DNA from: Methylobacterium amylolyticum
GTDB lineage: Bacteria; Pseudomonadota; Alphaproteobacteria; Rhizobiales; Beijerinckiaceae
Length of the DNA stretch: 64,000 nt
Reading direction: 5' to 3'
NCBI RefSeq assembly: GCF_030700245.1
Contig: NZ_JAUYZI010000004.1
Span: 124,001-188,000, forward strand
Under the pieces are notes generated by a model, which searched no databases, had not been told where the DNA came from, and worked only from the letters and a program-made list of their open reading frames with translations. Shown here piece by piece: positions 27,030 through 36,615 of this stretch. The first letter of the stretch is position 1. Every line of letters begins with the position of its first letter. Position numbers and translations under genes: made by a program.

Positions 27030-27737
27030 GTGATCGAAACGGCGATGATCTTCGCGCTGGGCTTCCTGGCGGCGAGCCTGTGCGGCCTCCTCGTGCTGCC
27101 GGCGGTGAACAGGCGCGCCGCGCGGCTCGCCCGCCGCCGGGCCGAGGCGGTGCTGCCGCTCTCCCCGGGCGAGATCGCCGCCGAGCGCGACTTCCTGCGG
27201 GCCCAGTTCGCCGTCCAGCAGCGCCGCCTGGAGCGCACGGTGGAGGAGGTGCGGGCCAAGCGCCACGCCGACATGGCGGCGATCGGCGCCGGGACGATGC
27301 GGGCCGCGGCCCTGACCCGCGACGTCGCCGCCCGCGACGCCCGCATCGCGCGGGTCGAGGAGCGGCGCGAGGCGCTGGAGGCGGAACTGGCCGCCGCGCT
27401 GGAGGACGGCACCGCGAGCCTCGCCACCCTGCGGGCGCTGGAGGAGGCGCATGCCGACCTCCTCGACAGCCTGCTCGCCGCGCGCGGAGAGGACGGCACG
27501 GTGGCCGGGATGCCGGGCACGGACCCGGCCCTCGCGACCGAGCGCGACGACCTGCGCGCGAGCCTCCGGGCCGCCGAGGACGCGCTGGCCGCGGCGCTGG
27601 CGGGCCGCGACGCGGGCGTGGAGCGGGACAATGCCGACCTGCGCCGCCGCATCGCCGAGGTCGCGGATGCCCTGACCGGGCGCGAACGTTTGCCCAGGGC
27701 GGCCACGCTCGCCGCGGCGGAGCCCGAACGGGTCTGA
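27030..27737 (+). CDS. Membrane-anchored coiled-coil protein of unknown function
   Basis: 235 residues: one N-terminal membrane helix (about 6-28, MIFALGFLAASLCGLLVLPAV), then a long Ala/Arg/Glu-rich helix typical of coiled coils to about residue 225. This layout is common in small conserved proteins of Methylobacterium and relatives, but no function is known to me. A GTG at 27030 and an ATG at 27045 are both possible starts; the upstream in-frame extension is Gly/Pro-rich and unlikely to be coding. Confidence 0.7.
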   Translation: MIETAMIFALGFLAASLCGLLVLPAVNRRAARLARRRAEAVLPLSPGEIAAERDFLRAQFAVQQRRLERTVEEVRAKRHADMAAIGAGTMRAAALTRDVAARDARIARVEERREALEAELAAALEDGTASLATLRALEEAHADLLDSLLAARGEDGTVAGMPGTDPALATERDDLRASLRAAEDALAAALAGRDAGVERDNADLRRRIAEVADALTGRERLPRAATLAAAEPERV

Positions 27738-27852
27738 CCGGGTGTCGAGGGCCGGGATTGCCGGCCGGAAATTCGGGGTCCGCGCCTTGTTTCGACCACG
27801 CAAACGCATCATCGCACACGTCAGTCCCTTCCGATCGATGGAACGAAGCCCT

Positions 27853-28155
27853 ATGCGCCTCACGCACGCCCTTCTCGCCGCGTTGGCCGGACTCGCGCTG
27901 GCGGTCCCGGCGACCGCCCAGCAATCCAAGCGGGGCAACGACACGCTGAAGAAGTACTGCACCGGCGATTACCTGAACTACTGCGGCAATCTCGATCCGG
28001 ACGCGCCCGCGACGGATGCGTGCATGCAGAAGAACTGGAAGCAGCTCAGCGAGAACTGCCGTCGCGCGATCAACGCGTATCAGGCGGAGCAGGAGTACAA
28101 CAAGGACAACAAGGACAAGCAGGGCGCCCAGGGCGCCCGCGACCGCCGCGGCTGA
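27853..28155 (+). CDS. Small secreted Cys-rich protein
   Basis: 100 residues. The signal peptide MRLTHALLAALAGLALAVPATA is followed by a short domain with four cysteines (YCTGDYLNYCGNL, ACMQKNW, ENCRRAI) of the cysteine-rich repeat type seen in alphaproteobacterial exported proteins, then a Lys/Asp/Gln-rich tail. An ATG at 27838 adds five residues. Function unknown; the disulfide pattern points to the periplasm. Confidence 0.75.
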   Translation: MRLTHALLAALAGLALAVPATAQQSKRGNDTLKKYCTGDYLNYCGNLDPDAPATDACMQKNWKQLSENCRRAINAYQAEQEYNKDNKDKQGAQGARDRRG

Positions 28156-28335
28156 CGCAGCCGACCCGGGATCGCCCCCGCGCCTCCGCCCACGCCTCCG
28201 CCCGCTCCCGCGCACGGGCCCCTGTTGCGGCCCTCTGTTGCGGCCCTGCGCTCGCCGCGGGCCGCGGCAACGGCTAAGGTGAGCCGCCCGCCGGGGGACC
28301 ACCGCCGGCGACCAGACCCGCCGGACCCGCGCGCG

Positions 28336-28701
28336 ATGTTGCCCCGACCCGCCCTGACGCTCCTCGCCGCGTCCGCCCTCGCGGCCCTCGCGGTCTCGGC
28401 CTGCGGGCGCCGGGGCGCCCTGGAGCCGCCGCAGGCCGCGGCACTCGGCCCGGCGGCCGGGGCCCAGGCGGCCCCGGGCGCGGTTCCGGGCGTGGTCCAG
28501 GGCGCCCGGACCCTGCCCGACAGCGTCGGCCTCGGCGGTGGCCGGCCGGAGCCGGACCCGACCGCGGTCCGGGCGGGCGACGAGCTGTCCCTCTCCGCCG
28601 TGCCGCCTGCCGGCACCGAGGCGCCGATCCAGACCAGCCGCGGCGCCAAGCGCGGCTACCGGATCCCCCGGGATCCTTTCATTCTCGACCCGCTGCTGTA
28701 G
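28336..28701 (+). CDS. Small lipoprotein upstream of lysA (LptM/YifL-like)
   Basis: 121 residues. Signal peptide with lipobox VSAC (Cys at 23) followed by GRRGALEPP, the hallmark of the short lipoproteins encoded in front of lysA; LptM (YifL) in enterobacteria assists LptD assembly. The rest is Pro/Ala/Gly-rich, ending IPRDPFILDPLL. It precedes lysA by 81 bp, the conserved arrangement. The functional link to LPS export is by analogy only. Confidence 0.75.
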   Translation: MLPRPALTLLAASALAALAVSACGRRGALEPPQAAALGPAAGAQAAPGAVPGVVQGARTLPDSVGLGGGRPEPDPTAVRAGDELSLSAVPPAGTEAPIQTSRGAKRGYRIPRDPFILDPLL

Positions 28702-28782
28702 ACGGGCGACGCCGCGCCGGCCCCGCGCGACCGGCCGGCGGACCCGCCGCGGCGGGGGCCGTTCTGGAGGGACACGGCCGAG

Positions 28783-30051
28783 ATGCACCACTTCCACTAC
28801 CGCGACGGCCGCCTGCACGCGGAGGACGTCGACCTGACGGCGCTGGCCGCGGAGGTCGGCACGCCCTTCTACTGCTACGCGAGCGCCACCCTGGAGCGGC
28901 ACTACCGGGTGTTCGCCGAGGCCTTCGCCGGGGACGACGCGCTGGTCTGCTTCGCGATGAAGGCGAACTCGAACCAGGCCGTGCTGCGCACGCTCGCCCG
29001 TCAGGGCGCGGGCATGGACATCGTCTCGGGCGGCGAACTGCACCGGGCGCTGGCGGCCGGGGTGGATCCGCAGAAGATCGTGTTCTCCGGCGTCGGCAAG
29101 ACCCGGGCGGAGATGGAGGCGGCGCTGCACGCCGGCATCTCCTGCTTCAACGTCGAGAGCGAGCCGGAACTGGCGCTGCTGTCCCAGACCGCCGCCGCCC
29201 TCGGCCTGCGCGCGCCGGTCTCGGTCCGGGTGAACCCGGACGTGGATGCCGGCACCCACGCCAAGATCTCCACCGGCAAGTACGAGAACAAGTTCGGCAT
29301 CCCGATCACCCGCGCCCCCGCCGTCTACGCCGAGGCGGCGCGCCTGCCGGGCATCGCGGTCCACGGCGTCGACATGCATATCGGCAGCCAGATCACCGAC
29401 CTCGCCCCCTTCGCCGACGCCGCGCGCCTGCTGGCCGGGCTCGCCCGCGACCTGATGGCGGCGGGCCACCCGCTGCGGCACATCGATTTCGGCGGCGGCC
29501 TCGGCATCCCCTACCGCGACGACAACGCCCCGCCCCCCGACCCGGCGGCGCTCGCGGCGACGCTGCGCCCGCACTTCGCGCCGCTCGGCCTGCGCCCGGT
29601 CTTCGAGATCGGCCGGATGATCAGCGGCAACGCCGGCATCCTCGTCACCCGGGTGCTCTACGTGAAGCGGAGCGAGGGCCGGACCTTCGTCATCGTCGAC
29701 GCGGCGATGAACGACCTGATCCGCCCGACCCTCTACGAGGCCTACCACGCCCTGCGCCCGGTGGCGGAGCCGGCCGCGGACGCACCCCGCCGCGTCGTCG
29801 ACGTGGTCGGCCCGGTCTGCGAGAGCGGCGACTACCTCGCCCTCAACCGCGAGATGCCGGAGGTCGCCGCCGGCGACCTGATCGCGGTGATGAGCGCGGG
29901 CGCCTACGGCGCCGTCCAGGCCGGCACCTACAACACCCGTCCCCTCGTGCCCGAGGTGCTGGTGCGCGGCGCGGACGCCGCGGTCGTGCGCCCGCGCCAG
30001 CCGGTCGAGGCGCTCGTCGCCCTCGACCGCGTCCCCGACTGGCTCGCCTGA
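28783..30051 (+). CDS. lysA: Diaminopimelate decarboxylase
   Basis: 422 residues, fold-type III PLP enzyme that decarboxylates meso-diaminopimelate to L-lysine. Lys60 in CFAMKANSN holds PLP; SGGELHRAL, HGVDMHIGSQI, DFGGGLGIPY and VGPVCESGDYLA complete the active site. Length is typical. The usual EPGR phosphate-binding motif appears as EIGRMISGNAG, a Pro to Ile change. Confidence 0.95.
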   Translation: MHHFHYRDGRLHAEDVDLTALAAEVGTPFYCYASATLERHYRVFAEAFAGDDALVCFAMKANSNQAVLRTLARQGAGMDIVSGGELHRALAAGVDPQKIVFSGVGKTRAEMEAALHAGISCFNVESEPELALLSQTAAALGLRAPVSVRVNPDVDAGTHAKISTGKYENKFGIPITRAPAVYAEAARLPGIAVHGVDMHIGSQITDLAPFADAARLLAGLARDLMAAGHPLRHIDFGGGLGIPYRDDNAPPPDPAALAATLRPHFAPLGLRPVFEIGRMISGNAGILVTRVLYVKRSEGRTFVIVDAAMNDLIRPTLYEAYHALRPVAEPAADAPRRVVDVVGPVCESGDYLALNREMPEVAAGDLIAVMSAGAYGAVQAGTYNTRPLVPEVLVRGADAAVVRPRQPVEALVALDRVPDWLA

Positions 30052-30150
30052 CTCTTTCTGGAGGCCGGCCGCGGCGCCCCGCATCGGCCCCCGCTTGTCC
30101 CCGTGGGACGCCGTCGTTAGGGGATTGGCGCCGTCTCAAGTCCCAAAGAA

Positions 30151-30951
30151 GTGCCGCCGCTCTCCGTCTTCATCATCGCCCGCAACGAGGCGGACCGCAT
30201 CGGCGCGACGATCCGCGCGGTGCGCGACCTGACCGACGACCTGGTGGTGGTCGATTCCGGCTCGACCGACGGCACGCAGGCGCTCGCGGCGGAGCTCGGC
30301 GCCCGGGTGATCCACAACGACTGGCCGGGCTACGGCCCGCAGAAGCGCTTCGCCGAGGCGCAGTGCCGGCACACCTGGCTCCTCAACCTCGACGCCGACG
30401 AGGTGGTGCCGGCGGCGCTCTCCGCCGAGATCCGGGCCCTGTTCGCCCGCGGCGAGCCGGAGCGACCGGCCTGGCGCATCGGCATCGCCGAGATCTTTCC
30501 GGGCGAGGACCGCCCGCACCCGCTCGCCTACCGGCTCACCCCCGTGCGGCTCTACCGGCGGGACCGGGGCCGCTACTCGGCGTCGCCCGTCCACGACCGG
30601 GTCGAGCTGGAACCCGGCGTCGAACCCGGCCGGTTGCGCGGAAAAATCCACCACTTCTCGGTGCGCTCGCTCGGCGACCAGCTCGACAAGCTCAACCGGT
30701 ACTCGGACCAGCAGGCGGACGACCTGGAGGCGCGCGGCGTCGTGATCCCGACGTGGCGGATCTTCGTTGAGCTGCCGGGCAACTTCCTGAAGGCCTATCT
30801 CGGCCGCCGCCACTTCGCCCGCGGCACCTACGGCTTCCTCACGGCGATGAACTACGCCATCTCCCGCCACCTGCGGATCGCCAAACACTACGAGCGCCGG
30901 CGCACCGCCGCCCGCCGCGATCGGGTTGACCGGCCCGATGCGACCTTCTAG
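30151..30951 (+). CDS. Family-2 glycosyltransferase (WaaE/KdtX-like)
   Basis: 266 residues. GT-A fold: LSVFIIARNEADRIG, VVVDSGSTDGTQ, then the DXD-type LNLDADE and the acceptor segment SASPVHDRVEL. The size and ARNE/DSGSTDGT motifs match the LPS-core beta-1,4-glucosyltransferase WaaE group, so a role in LPS or exopolysaccharide core assembly is likely. Starts with GTG at 30151. It ends 12 bp before tRNA-Ser. Confidence 0.85.
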   Translation: MPPLSVFIIARNEADRIGATIRAVRDLTDDLVVVDSGSTDGTQALAAELGARVIHNDWPGYGPQKRFAEAQCRHTWLLNLDADEVVPAALSAEIRALFARGEPERPAWRIGIAEIFPGEDRPHPLAYRLTPVRLYRRDRGRYSASPVHDRVELEPGVEPGRLRGKIHHFSVRSLGDQLDKLNRYSDQQADDLEARGVVIPTWRIFVELPGNFLKAYLGRRHFARGTYGFLTAMNYAISRHLRIAKHYERRRTAARRDRVDRPDATF

Positions 30952-30963
30952 AGCCGGGGAGCC

Positions 30964-31055
30964 GGAGACGTGGCCGAGCGGCTGAAGGCACTCGTTTGCT
31001 AAATGAGCATACCCCGAAACGGGTATCGAGGGTTCGAATCCCTCCGTCTCCGCCA
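30964..31055 (+). tRNA. tRNA-Ser (anticodon GCU)
   Basis: 92 nt with encoded CCA. Acceptor GGAGACG pairs with CGTCTCC (31045-31051); the anticodon arm CTCGT-ttGCTaa-ATGAG places GCU at 30998-31000, reading AGC/AGU; a long variable arm (ACCCCGAAACGGGT) identifies the serine class; the T arm GAGGGTTCGAATCCCTC is perfect. Confidence 0.96.
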
Positions 31056-31382
31056 TCTACCCGAGACCCTTGTATATCTTTGATTTTGCCAGGGTTTCGG
31101 CTGCGCAACAATCGCGTTCGACCCCGATTCCACTCCGGAACCGATGCCTGTGGCCAGTCCCTGGCCCGGATCCCGGAGACCGTCCCGCCAAAGGGGCCCC
31201 GAGTTCATTCGACGCCGTGAGTCGCGGGGTCGCCGACGGCCCGGCCGGAGATGCGGTTCGCGGCGTCCCGGGAAGGCAGAGCCTTGTGCCTTGGGTCGGT
31301 CTGGTCCTCCGTAAGTTGTGAAAGGGGCGTCCCAGTCCCAGGTGTAGAGTCGGCCTTGCTTATTGGGGACGTGGGCACGCCG
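31056..31382. other. Gap after tRNA-Ser, no gene recognised
   Basis: 327 bp with lower G+C directly after the tRNA (TTGTATATCTTTGATTTTGCC). No integrase fragment or copy of the tRNA 3' end was recognised here or elsewhere in the window. It probably holds the tRNA terminator region and the promoter of the DinB gene. Confidence 0.5.
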
Positions 31383-31913
31383 ATGACCAGCCTCGCCGAC
31401 CATATGCGCACCATGGCCGCCTACAACGCCTGGGCAAACGAACGTCTCTATGCCGCGGCGGCGTCCTTACCGGATGACGCCTACCGACAGGCGGCGGGCG
31501 CGTTCTTCGGCAGCCTGCACGGTACGCTGAACCACCTGCTCGTCACCGACCGGCTCTGGCTGCGGCGCCTGACCGGCGAGGGCGACGCTCCCGACAGGCT
31601 GGACGTCATCCTGTTCGAGCGGCTCGACGCGCTGCGGCAGGCACGGGTGGCGGAAGATGCGCGCCTCGAAACCTACGTCGCCGGCCTCTCGCCCGATGCG
31701 CTGACGGCGCACGTCGACTACGCGACGACGAGCGGCGTGCCGCAGCGCCAGCCGCGCTCGGAGGCGCTGGCGCATCTCTTCAACCACCAGACCCACCACC
31801 GCGGGCAGGCGCACGCCATTCTGACACGGCTGGGCGTGGCCGAGCCGCCCTCGCTCGACCTGCTGCTCATGCAACGCGAGTTGGCGCGCCGCGCCACGGC
31901 CTCCGCGCAGTGA
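31383..31913 (+). CDS. DinB-family metal-binding protein
   Basis: 176-residue four-helix DinB/YfiT-like protein. The three metal-binding histidines fit HGTLNHLL (helix 2) and HQTHHRGQAH (helix 4), the DinB pattern. Members are thiol or metal-dependent transferases or stress-related proteins; the substrate here is unknown. The GTG next gene starts inside its stop (GTGA). Confidence 0.88.
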   Translation: MTSLADHMRTMAAYNAWANERLYAAAASLPDDAYRQAAGAFFGSLHGTLNHLLVTDRLWLRRLTGEGDAPDRLDVILFERLDALRQARVAEDARLETYVAGLSPDALTAHVDYATTSGVPQRQPRSEALAHLFNHQTHHRGQAHAILTRLGVAEPPSLDLLLMQRELARRATASAQ

Positions 31914-32451
31914 CCGTCCAGACGTCTGCCGGCACCGATCCGCCCGGAGATCCCGTCGTGCGCGTGCTCGGCAGCTACCTCGCGTCCGTGGCGGCAGCGC
32001 TGGCCGTCTACATGCTGACCGACGCGGTCCAGCGGATGGCCGAGCCTCCCGTCCCGGTGTCTGCCGAATCCGCGCTCGCCCTCGACTGGATCTCCGTGGC
32101 CATTACGCTCGTCATGGCCATGCTGCTCGCGACGGCCTTCGCACTGCCGGCCTTCCTGCTGTGCTTGGCCGTGTCGGTGCGGGCCGGCTCGCGCCACCCG
32201 GCCCTCCACGTAGCCTGCGGCGCCGCCGTCGGCCTCGCCCTTGGGGGCTGTTCGCCGGCATGGTCGACCGGCCGGTCCAGGCTACATGCGCCGGGGCCGT
32301 CGGCGGCGGCGTGTACGGGTGGCTCGCCGTGCGCGACCGGGGGCGGTTGGACCCGGACGCCGCGAAGGTCGGCGTCCGCGGCGTAGCCTCGGCGAGCAGC
32401 CAGCGAGGTGCAACCCGTCGGACGAGGGTTGGCCGGTCGGCCGGTTCATAG
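31910..32451 (+). pseudogene. Membrane protein gene with apparent frameshift
   Basis: The frame from GTG 31910 gives a protein with hydrophobic segments (YLASVAAALAVYMLTDAV, WISVAITLVMAMLLATAF, PAFLLCLAV), then after GAAVGLALG turns into Pro/Ser/Trp-rich nonsense. The -1 alternative frame continues sensibly as GLFAGMVDRPVQATCAGAVGGGVYGWLAVRDRG. The switch point is the GGGGG run at about 32245-32249; one more G would join the frames as ALGGLFAGMV. It is either a real lesion or a homopolymer sequence error. Function unknown; coupled to DinB by overlap. Confidence 0.6.
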
Positions 32452-32696
32452 CGGCGCGAGCATGTCCGAGCAGATCACCGCAGGCACGGGGAGGCGTGGG
32501 CGGCAGGGCGTGAGAGGACGCCTTGGCGTCCGGACCGCCGCCGGGGTAGCCTGCCGCGAGGCCGATGCTGCCTGCCGCTCGCCCCGGGAACGGGATGGTG
32601 AAAGCATCGCGGACGACCACCCTCACCGCGTCCCTGACCGGCGCCGGGTCGGCAATGCGGGCACCGACGAGCCGACGCCGACTTGGGGAGAGCACC

Positions 32697-33233
32697 ATGA
32701 CGACCGTCGACCAGGCCAAGGCCATGGCCAAGCGGCTGCGCGCCGCTTTGGCCGCGCGCGACCTCGCCGTCCCGCACGCGACCGCCCTCGAACTCGTCGC
32801 AGCCGGTCTCGGCCACGACGACTGGAACACGGCCTGCGCCGCCCTGGACCGCATCGGGGAGGACGAACCCCGTTTCCTGGAGACGGTGCCGATCCTGCGC
32901 ATCTTCGACGAGGCCAAGGCGCGTGAGTTCTATGGCGGCTTCCTCGGCTTCACGTCCGGGTTCGAGCACCGGTTCGAGCCGGGCCTGCCGCTCTACATGG
33001 AGGTCGCCCGCGCCGGCTTGAGGCTGCACCTCTCCGAGCATCACGGCGACGCCAGTCCCGGCTCGACGGTGTTCGTGCCGATGACGGGCATCCACGCCTT
33101 CCACCGGGAACTGACGGACAAGCGGTACGGCTACGCCCGGCCCGGCATCGAGCGGGCGCCCTGGGGCGACGTGCTGGAGGTGGCGGACCCGTTCGGCAAC
33201 CGATTGCGGTTCTGCGAGCGCCGGGCTGGATGA
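32697..33233 (+). CDS. Glyoxalase/bleomycin-resistance superfamily protein
   Basis: 178 residues. Residues 1-55 are an N-terminal helical module (AKRLRAALAARDLAVPHATALELVAAGLGHDDWNTACAAL) found in a subgroup of glyoxalase-related proteins; residues 60-175 are one vicinal-oxygen-chelate domain (VPILRIFDEAKAREFYGGFLGF ... APWGDVLEVADPFGNRLRFCE) of bleomycin-resistance type. GGGGAG precedes the ATG. Substrate unknown. It overlaps the next gene by ATGA. Confidence 0.82.
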   Translation: MTTVDQAKAMAKRLRAALAARDLAVPHATALELVAAGLGHDDWNTACAALDRIGEDEPRFLETVPILRIFDEAKAREFYGGFLGFTSGFEHRFEPGLPLYMEVARAGLRLHLSEHHGDASPGSTVFVPMTGIHAFHRELTDKRYGYARPGIERAPWGDVLEVADPFGNRLRFCERRAG

Positions 33234-33607
33234 CGGAGCCACTGCCGGCTGAGAGAGGGACGGTCGCGATGGGCGTCGACGTCGAACGCGTGAAGGCGCT
33301 CATCGCGACGTTGGAGGCCGTCACCGCCGGCCCCCACGTCCACAGGACGGCCTTCCACACGCCGCGCAAGACCTTCGCGACGCTGGACGAGGCCGGCCGC
33401 GACCTCAACCTGATGTTCGACCCGGACCATCGCGACTTCTTCTGCGAGCAGGTTCCCGAGGCGTTCAGCCCCGTCCCGGGCGGCTGGGGCCGGATGGGCG
33501 CGACGCGGTGCGACTTGGCGGCCGTCGACGAGGCGACCCTGATGTCGGCCCTGACGGCGGCGCATCGGCTTGCCGCCCCGAAGTCGAGGACCCGAACCCG
33601 CCGCTGA
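33230..33607 (+). CDS. MmcQ/YjbR-like protein
   Basis: 125 residues. RKTFATLDEAGRDLNLMFDP and PGGWGRMGATRCDLAAVDEATL follow the YjbR fold (KPFAS-type core, then GWxx and the C-terminal helix). Function of the family is unclear, sometimes noted as DNA-binding. The ATG overlaps the previous stop; an internal ATG at 33269 is also possible. Confidence 0.75.
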   Translation: MTEPLPAERGTVAMGVDVERVKALIATLEAVTAGPHVHRTAFHTPRKTFATLDEAGRDLNLMFDPDHRDFFCEQVPEAFSPVPGGWGRMGATRCDLAAVDEATLMSALTAAHRLAAPKSRTRTRR

Positions 33608-33787
33608 TCCGCCCCCTCTGTCGGCCGGGAGCATGAGACCTCCCGGTCGTCGGGCGCCTCGGCCGTGCAATCCACCGATTGTGCAGTTCCATATGAAGAC
33701 GGACGCTGCCGCCGCCCCAGAGGTCAGGCCGCACCCGCTCCACCAAAAACCACGACGTCACGATCTGCAACTGCCACCAGCATGCGT

Positions 33788-33800
33788 GAAAATAATTTTC
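33788..33800. promoter_or_regulatory. AT-rich palindrome upstream of the ABC/C-S lyase operon
   Basis: GAAAATAATTTTC is a perfect 13-base palindrome, followed by TTAATGCAAAATATCG. It lies 78 bp before the substrate-binding protein gene in an unusually A+T-rich patch (33780-33835) that probably contains the operon promoter and possibly the binding site of the LysR protein encoded at 38326-39321. No other feature is seen in the gap 33608-33878. Confidence 0.45.
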
Positions 33801-33878
33801 TTAATGCAAAATATCGATTTGATGGATGGTGCATCGGCGTCCAATGATCCCCGGATAAAATTCGGAGGGAGGGTTTCG

Positions 33879-34733
33879 ATGTCCATTCTCAGCATGCAGC
33901 GCAGGATGCTGGGACTCGTCGCAGGGTCGGCATTGATGACGACGGCCTATGCGGCGGAGATCCCGATCGCGCAGGATGTGAAGGATAGCGGCCAGCTCGC
34001 GATCGCCAGTTCGCTCGCATACGCACCGTTCGAGTTCGTCGATGAACAGGGTAAGCCTGCCGGCCTCGACATCGAACTTGCGAAAGCCGTCGCAGACCGC
34101 CTGGGCGTGAAGCTCAAGATCGTCACCATCCCGTTCGCGTCTCAGATCCCGGCCCTTGCCTCCGGGCGCGTCAAGATCGCTTGGGCTACGTTCTCGGTCA
34201 CTGCGGAGCGACTTGCTCAGGTCGACTTCGTCTCGTTCCTCGAAGCAGGAACGGTGGTCTCCACCTTGCCGGCAAACAAGGAGCGGTTTGCCACACAGAA
34301 TGGACTCTGTGGTGCCTCCGTCGCCGTGCAGAGCGGCACGGCAGCCGATTTCGTTGCCGACCGCATCGTGGCCGACTGTGAGAAGGCCGGCCTGCCGGCC
34401 ATGAGGAAGGCGATCTATCCCGAGCAGAAGGATGTCATCCAGGCGGTTCTGTCCGGTCGCGTGGAGGCGCGCCTCGATGACTCGACCTCTGCGGGATATT
34501 ACGAAGCGACGAGCAAGGGGCGCATGGTCGTCGCCGGTCGCAGCCTGTATCCCGCACCGCTCGGCGCAGCGGTGGTGAAGGGGGATAAGGCGACGGCAGA
34601 GATGCTCGAGGCGGCCTTGAGCAGCCTGATCGCCGACGGCACCTACGCGACGATCCTCGATAAGTACAACCTGCGGTCCTCCGCCGTCTCCAAGCCGGCC
34701 CTCTATTCCAATCCTTCCCAACTTCCGCAGTAA
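33879..34733 (+). CDS. Polar amino acid ABC transporter substrate-binding protein
   Basis: 284 residues. Signal peptide ending AYAAE; family-3 solute-binding fold with SLAYAPFEFVDEQGKPAGLDIELAKAVADRLGVKLKIV, FASQIPALASGRVKIAWATFSVTAERL and SGTAADFVADRI. The residues after PFEF and GLDIEL contact the alpha-amino and carboxylate groups in this family. It heads a set with permease, ATPase, C-S lyase and RidA, so a sulfur-containing amino acid is the likely ligand. Codon use is less G+C-biased than in the genes before 33 kb. GGAGGGAGG precedes the ATG. Confidence 0.88.
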   Translation: MSILSMQRRMLGLVAGSALMTTAYAAEIPIAQDVKDSGQLAIASSLAYAPFEFVDEQGKPAGLDIELAKAVADRLGVKLKIVTIPFASQIPALASGRVKIAWATFSVTAERLAQVDFVSFLEAGTVVSTLPANKERFATQNGLCGASVAVQSGTAADFVADRIVADCEKAGLPAMRKAIYPEQKDVIQAVLSGRVEARLDDSTSAGYYEATSKGRMVVAGRSLYPAPLGAAVVKGDKATAEMLEAALSSLIADGTYATILDKYNLRSSAVSKPALYSNPSQLPQ

Positions 34734-34822
34734 TCGACCGGGCGCGCACTGAGCGCCGCAAGCACGTCGAATATCGATGAGGAGTTTCGAGGCAGCTCCT
34801 CTGTCCACGCGGAGGCTACGTC

Positions 34823-35761
34823 GTGAACAAGCATTTCTCGGGCTCGTCGAGCGCACGTCTCGACCCAACTGCCCTGACGGTCGTTCCCCTTCGCCACCCT
34901 GGACGATGGATTGCCGTCGCTCTGGTCATCGTGGTCGTTGCCCTGATGGCGCGGTCAGCGGTTTCCAACCCGGAATTTCAGTGGCCCGTGGTGGCGCGCT
35001 ACCTCTTCAATCCCCTGATACTCAAGGGCGTGGGGCAGACGATCATCATCACCGTGATTGTGATGATCTTTGCCACGATCGGCGGAACCATCGCCGCACT
35101 GATGATGCTGTCGCCCAGCAAGCTCCTTTCCATCCCGGCGGCTGTCTTCGTCTGGCTGTTTCGCGGAACGCCAGCCTTGGTCCAGCTCATCCTCTGGTAC
35201 AATCTCTCTCTCGTCCTGCGAGAGTTCAGTCTCTGGCTGCCGGGGTATGGAACCGTCTTCTCGGTTGCCACCAACGACGTCATGACCCCGTTCGTATCGG
35301 CCATCGTCGCCTTGTCCCTGCACGAAGCCGGATACATGGCGGAGATCGTCCGCAGCGGACTGAAATCGGTGAATCGCGGGCAGAGCGAAGCCGCCGCCTG
35401 CCTCGGCATGAAGCCGACCCTTTCACTGAAGCGGATCGTGCTGCCGCAGGCGATGCGCATGATCATTCCGCCCACGGGCAACGAGACGATCAACCTTCTG
35501 AAGACGACTTCCCTCGTCAGCATCATCGCCGTCGGCGACCTTCTCTACTCGGCCCAGGCGATCTACGCGCGGACTTTCGAGACCGTTCCCCTGCTGATCG
35601 TGGTCACCTTCTGGTACCTGCTCGTCGTCTCGATCATGTCCGTCGGCCAATACTTTCTGGAAAGGCACTACAGCCGCGACGAGCAGCGCGGCGGACCGCC
35701 CTTCGCGGGAGCTTTGTTCAAGACTGTTTTCCGCTTTGGGCGAAAGGGAGACTCGGCATGA
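34823..35761 (+). CDS. Polar amino acid ABC transporter permease (HisM family)
   Basis: 312 residues, about five membrane helices after a 30-residue cytoplasmic leader. The amino-acid permease marks are [14 protein letters not shown] and the EAA loop [42 protein letters not shown] start at 34823. One permease only, so it probably works as a homodimer. Overlaps the ATPase by ATGA. Confidence 0.9.
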   Translation: MNKHFSGSSSARLDPTALTVVPLRHPGRWIAVALVIVVVALMARSAVSNPEFQWPVVARYLFNPLILKGVGQTIIITVIVMIFATIGGTIAALMMLSPSKLLSIPAAVFVWLFRGTPALVQLILWYNLSLVLREFSLWLPGYGTVFSVATNDVMTPFVSAIVALSLHEAGYMAEIVRSGLKSVNRGQSEAAACLGMKPTLSLKRIVLPQAMRMIIPPTGNETINLLKTTSLVSIIAVGDLLYSAQAIYARTFETVPLLIVVTFWYLLVVSIMSVGQYFLERHYSRDEQRGGPPFAGALFKTVFRFGRKGDSA

Positions 35762-36561
35762 ACGCTTCGGCTGGACATCATGCACGCTTCGGCATCGACC
35801 CGACGACGATGGTCTACGCATCCGGGATCCGGAAATCCTACGGCAACCTCGATGTCCTGAAGGGGGTCGATCTCGTCGTTCCCACCGGCTCCGTCGCCTG
35901 CATCATCGGGCCGTCGGGTTCGGGCAAGAGCACCTTCCTGCGCTGCATCAACCACCTCGAAGAGATCAACGGCGGCCTGATGCTGGTCGACGGGGACTTC
36001 GTCGGCTACCGCCTCGAACGCGACCGTCTGTACGAACTGCCGCCGGCGGCGATCTGCGAGAGGCGGGCCGACATCGGGATGGTGTTCCAACAGTTCAACC
36101 TCTTCCCGCATATGACCGTGCTGGAGAACCTGGTCGAGGCGCCGGTCAGGGTCAGGGGAGAGCCCGTCAAGGACGCCACCGCGCGGGCGCTGGTTCTGCT
36201 GGAGCGTGTCGGCCTTGCGGAGAAGCGCGCCGCCTATCCGCGACAGCTTTCGGGTGGACAACAGCAGCGCGTCGCGATCGCGCGCGCGCTCGCGATGAAC
36301 CCGAAGGTCCTTCTGTTCGACGAGCCGACCTCGGCCCTCGATCCGGAACTCGTCGGCGAGGTCCTGGAGGTGATGAAGGATCTGGCGCTCGGCGGCATCA
36401 CCATGGTCGTCGTGACGCATGAGATCGGGTTTGCCCGCGAGGTGGCGGACCAGCTCGTCTTCATGGACGGCGGTGTGGTCGTGGAAGCCGGCGATCCCGT
36501 TGAGATCACCACCAATCCCCGGTCCCCGCGGACCCGCGAGTTCCTCGCACGCGTCCTTTGA
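35758..36561 (+). CDS. Polar amino acid ABC transporter ATPase (GlnQ/HisP type)
   Basis: 267 residues. Walker [15 protein letters not shown]-loop [17 protein letters not shown], signature [15 protein letters not shown], Walker [17 protein letters not shown], switch VVTHEIGFA. These are exact marks of the polar amino acid importer group. Completes the SBP-permease-ATPase importer; 54 bp before the lyase gene. Confidence 0.93.
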   Translation: MNASAGHHARFGIDPTTMVYASGIRKSYGNLDVLKGVDLVVPTGSVACIIGPSGSGKSTFLRCINHLEEINGGLMLVDGDFVGYRLERDRLYELPPAAICERRADIGMVFQQFNLFPHMTVLENLVEAPVRVRGEPVKDATARALVLLERVGLAEKRAAYPRQLSGGQQQRVAIARALAMNPKVLLFDEPTSALDPELVGEVLEVMKDLALGGITMVVVTHEIGFAREVADQLVFMDGGVVVEAGDPVEITTNPRSPRTREFLARVL

Positions 36562-36615
36562 AGGCCGGCATTCCCGCCGGATGCCCCTCGAAAGCCACTG
36601 CATCGGTGCAAGGAC

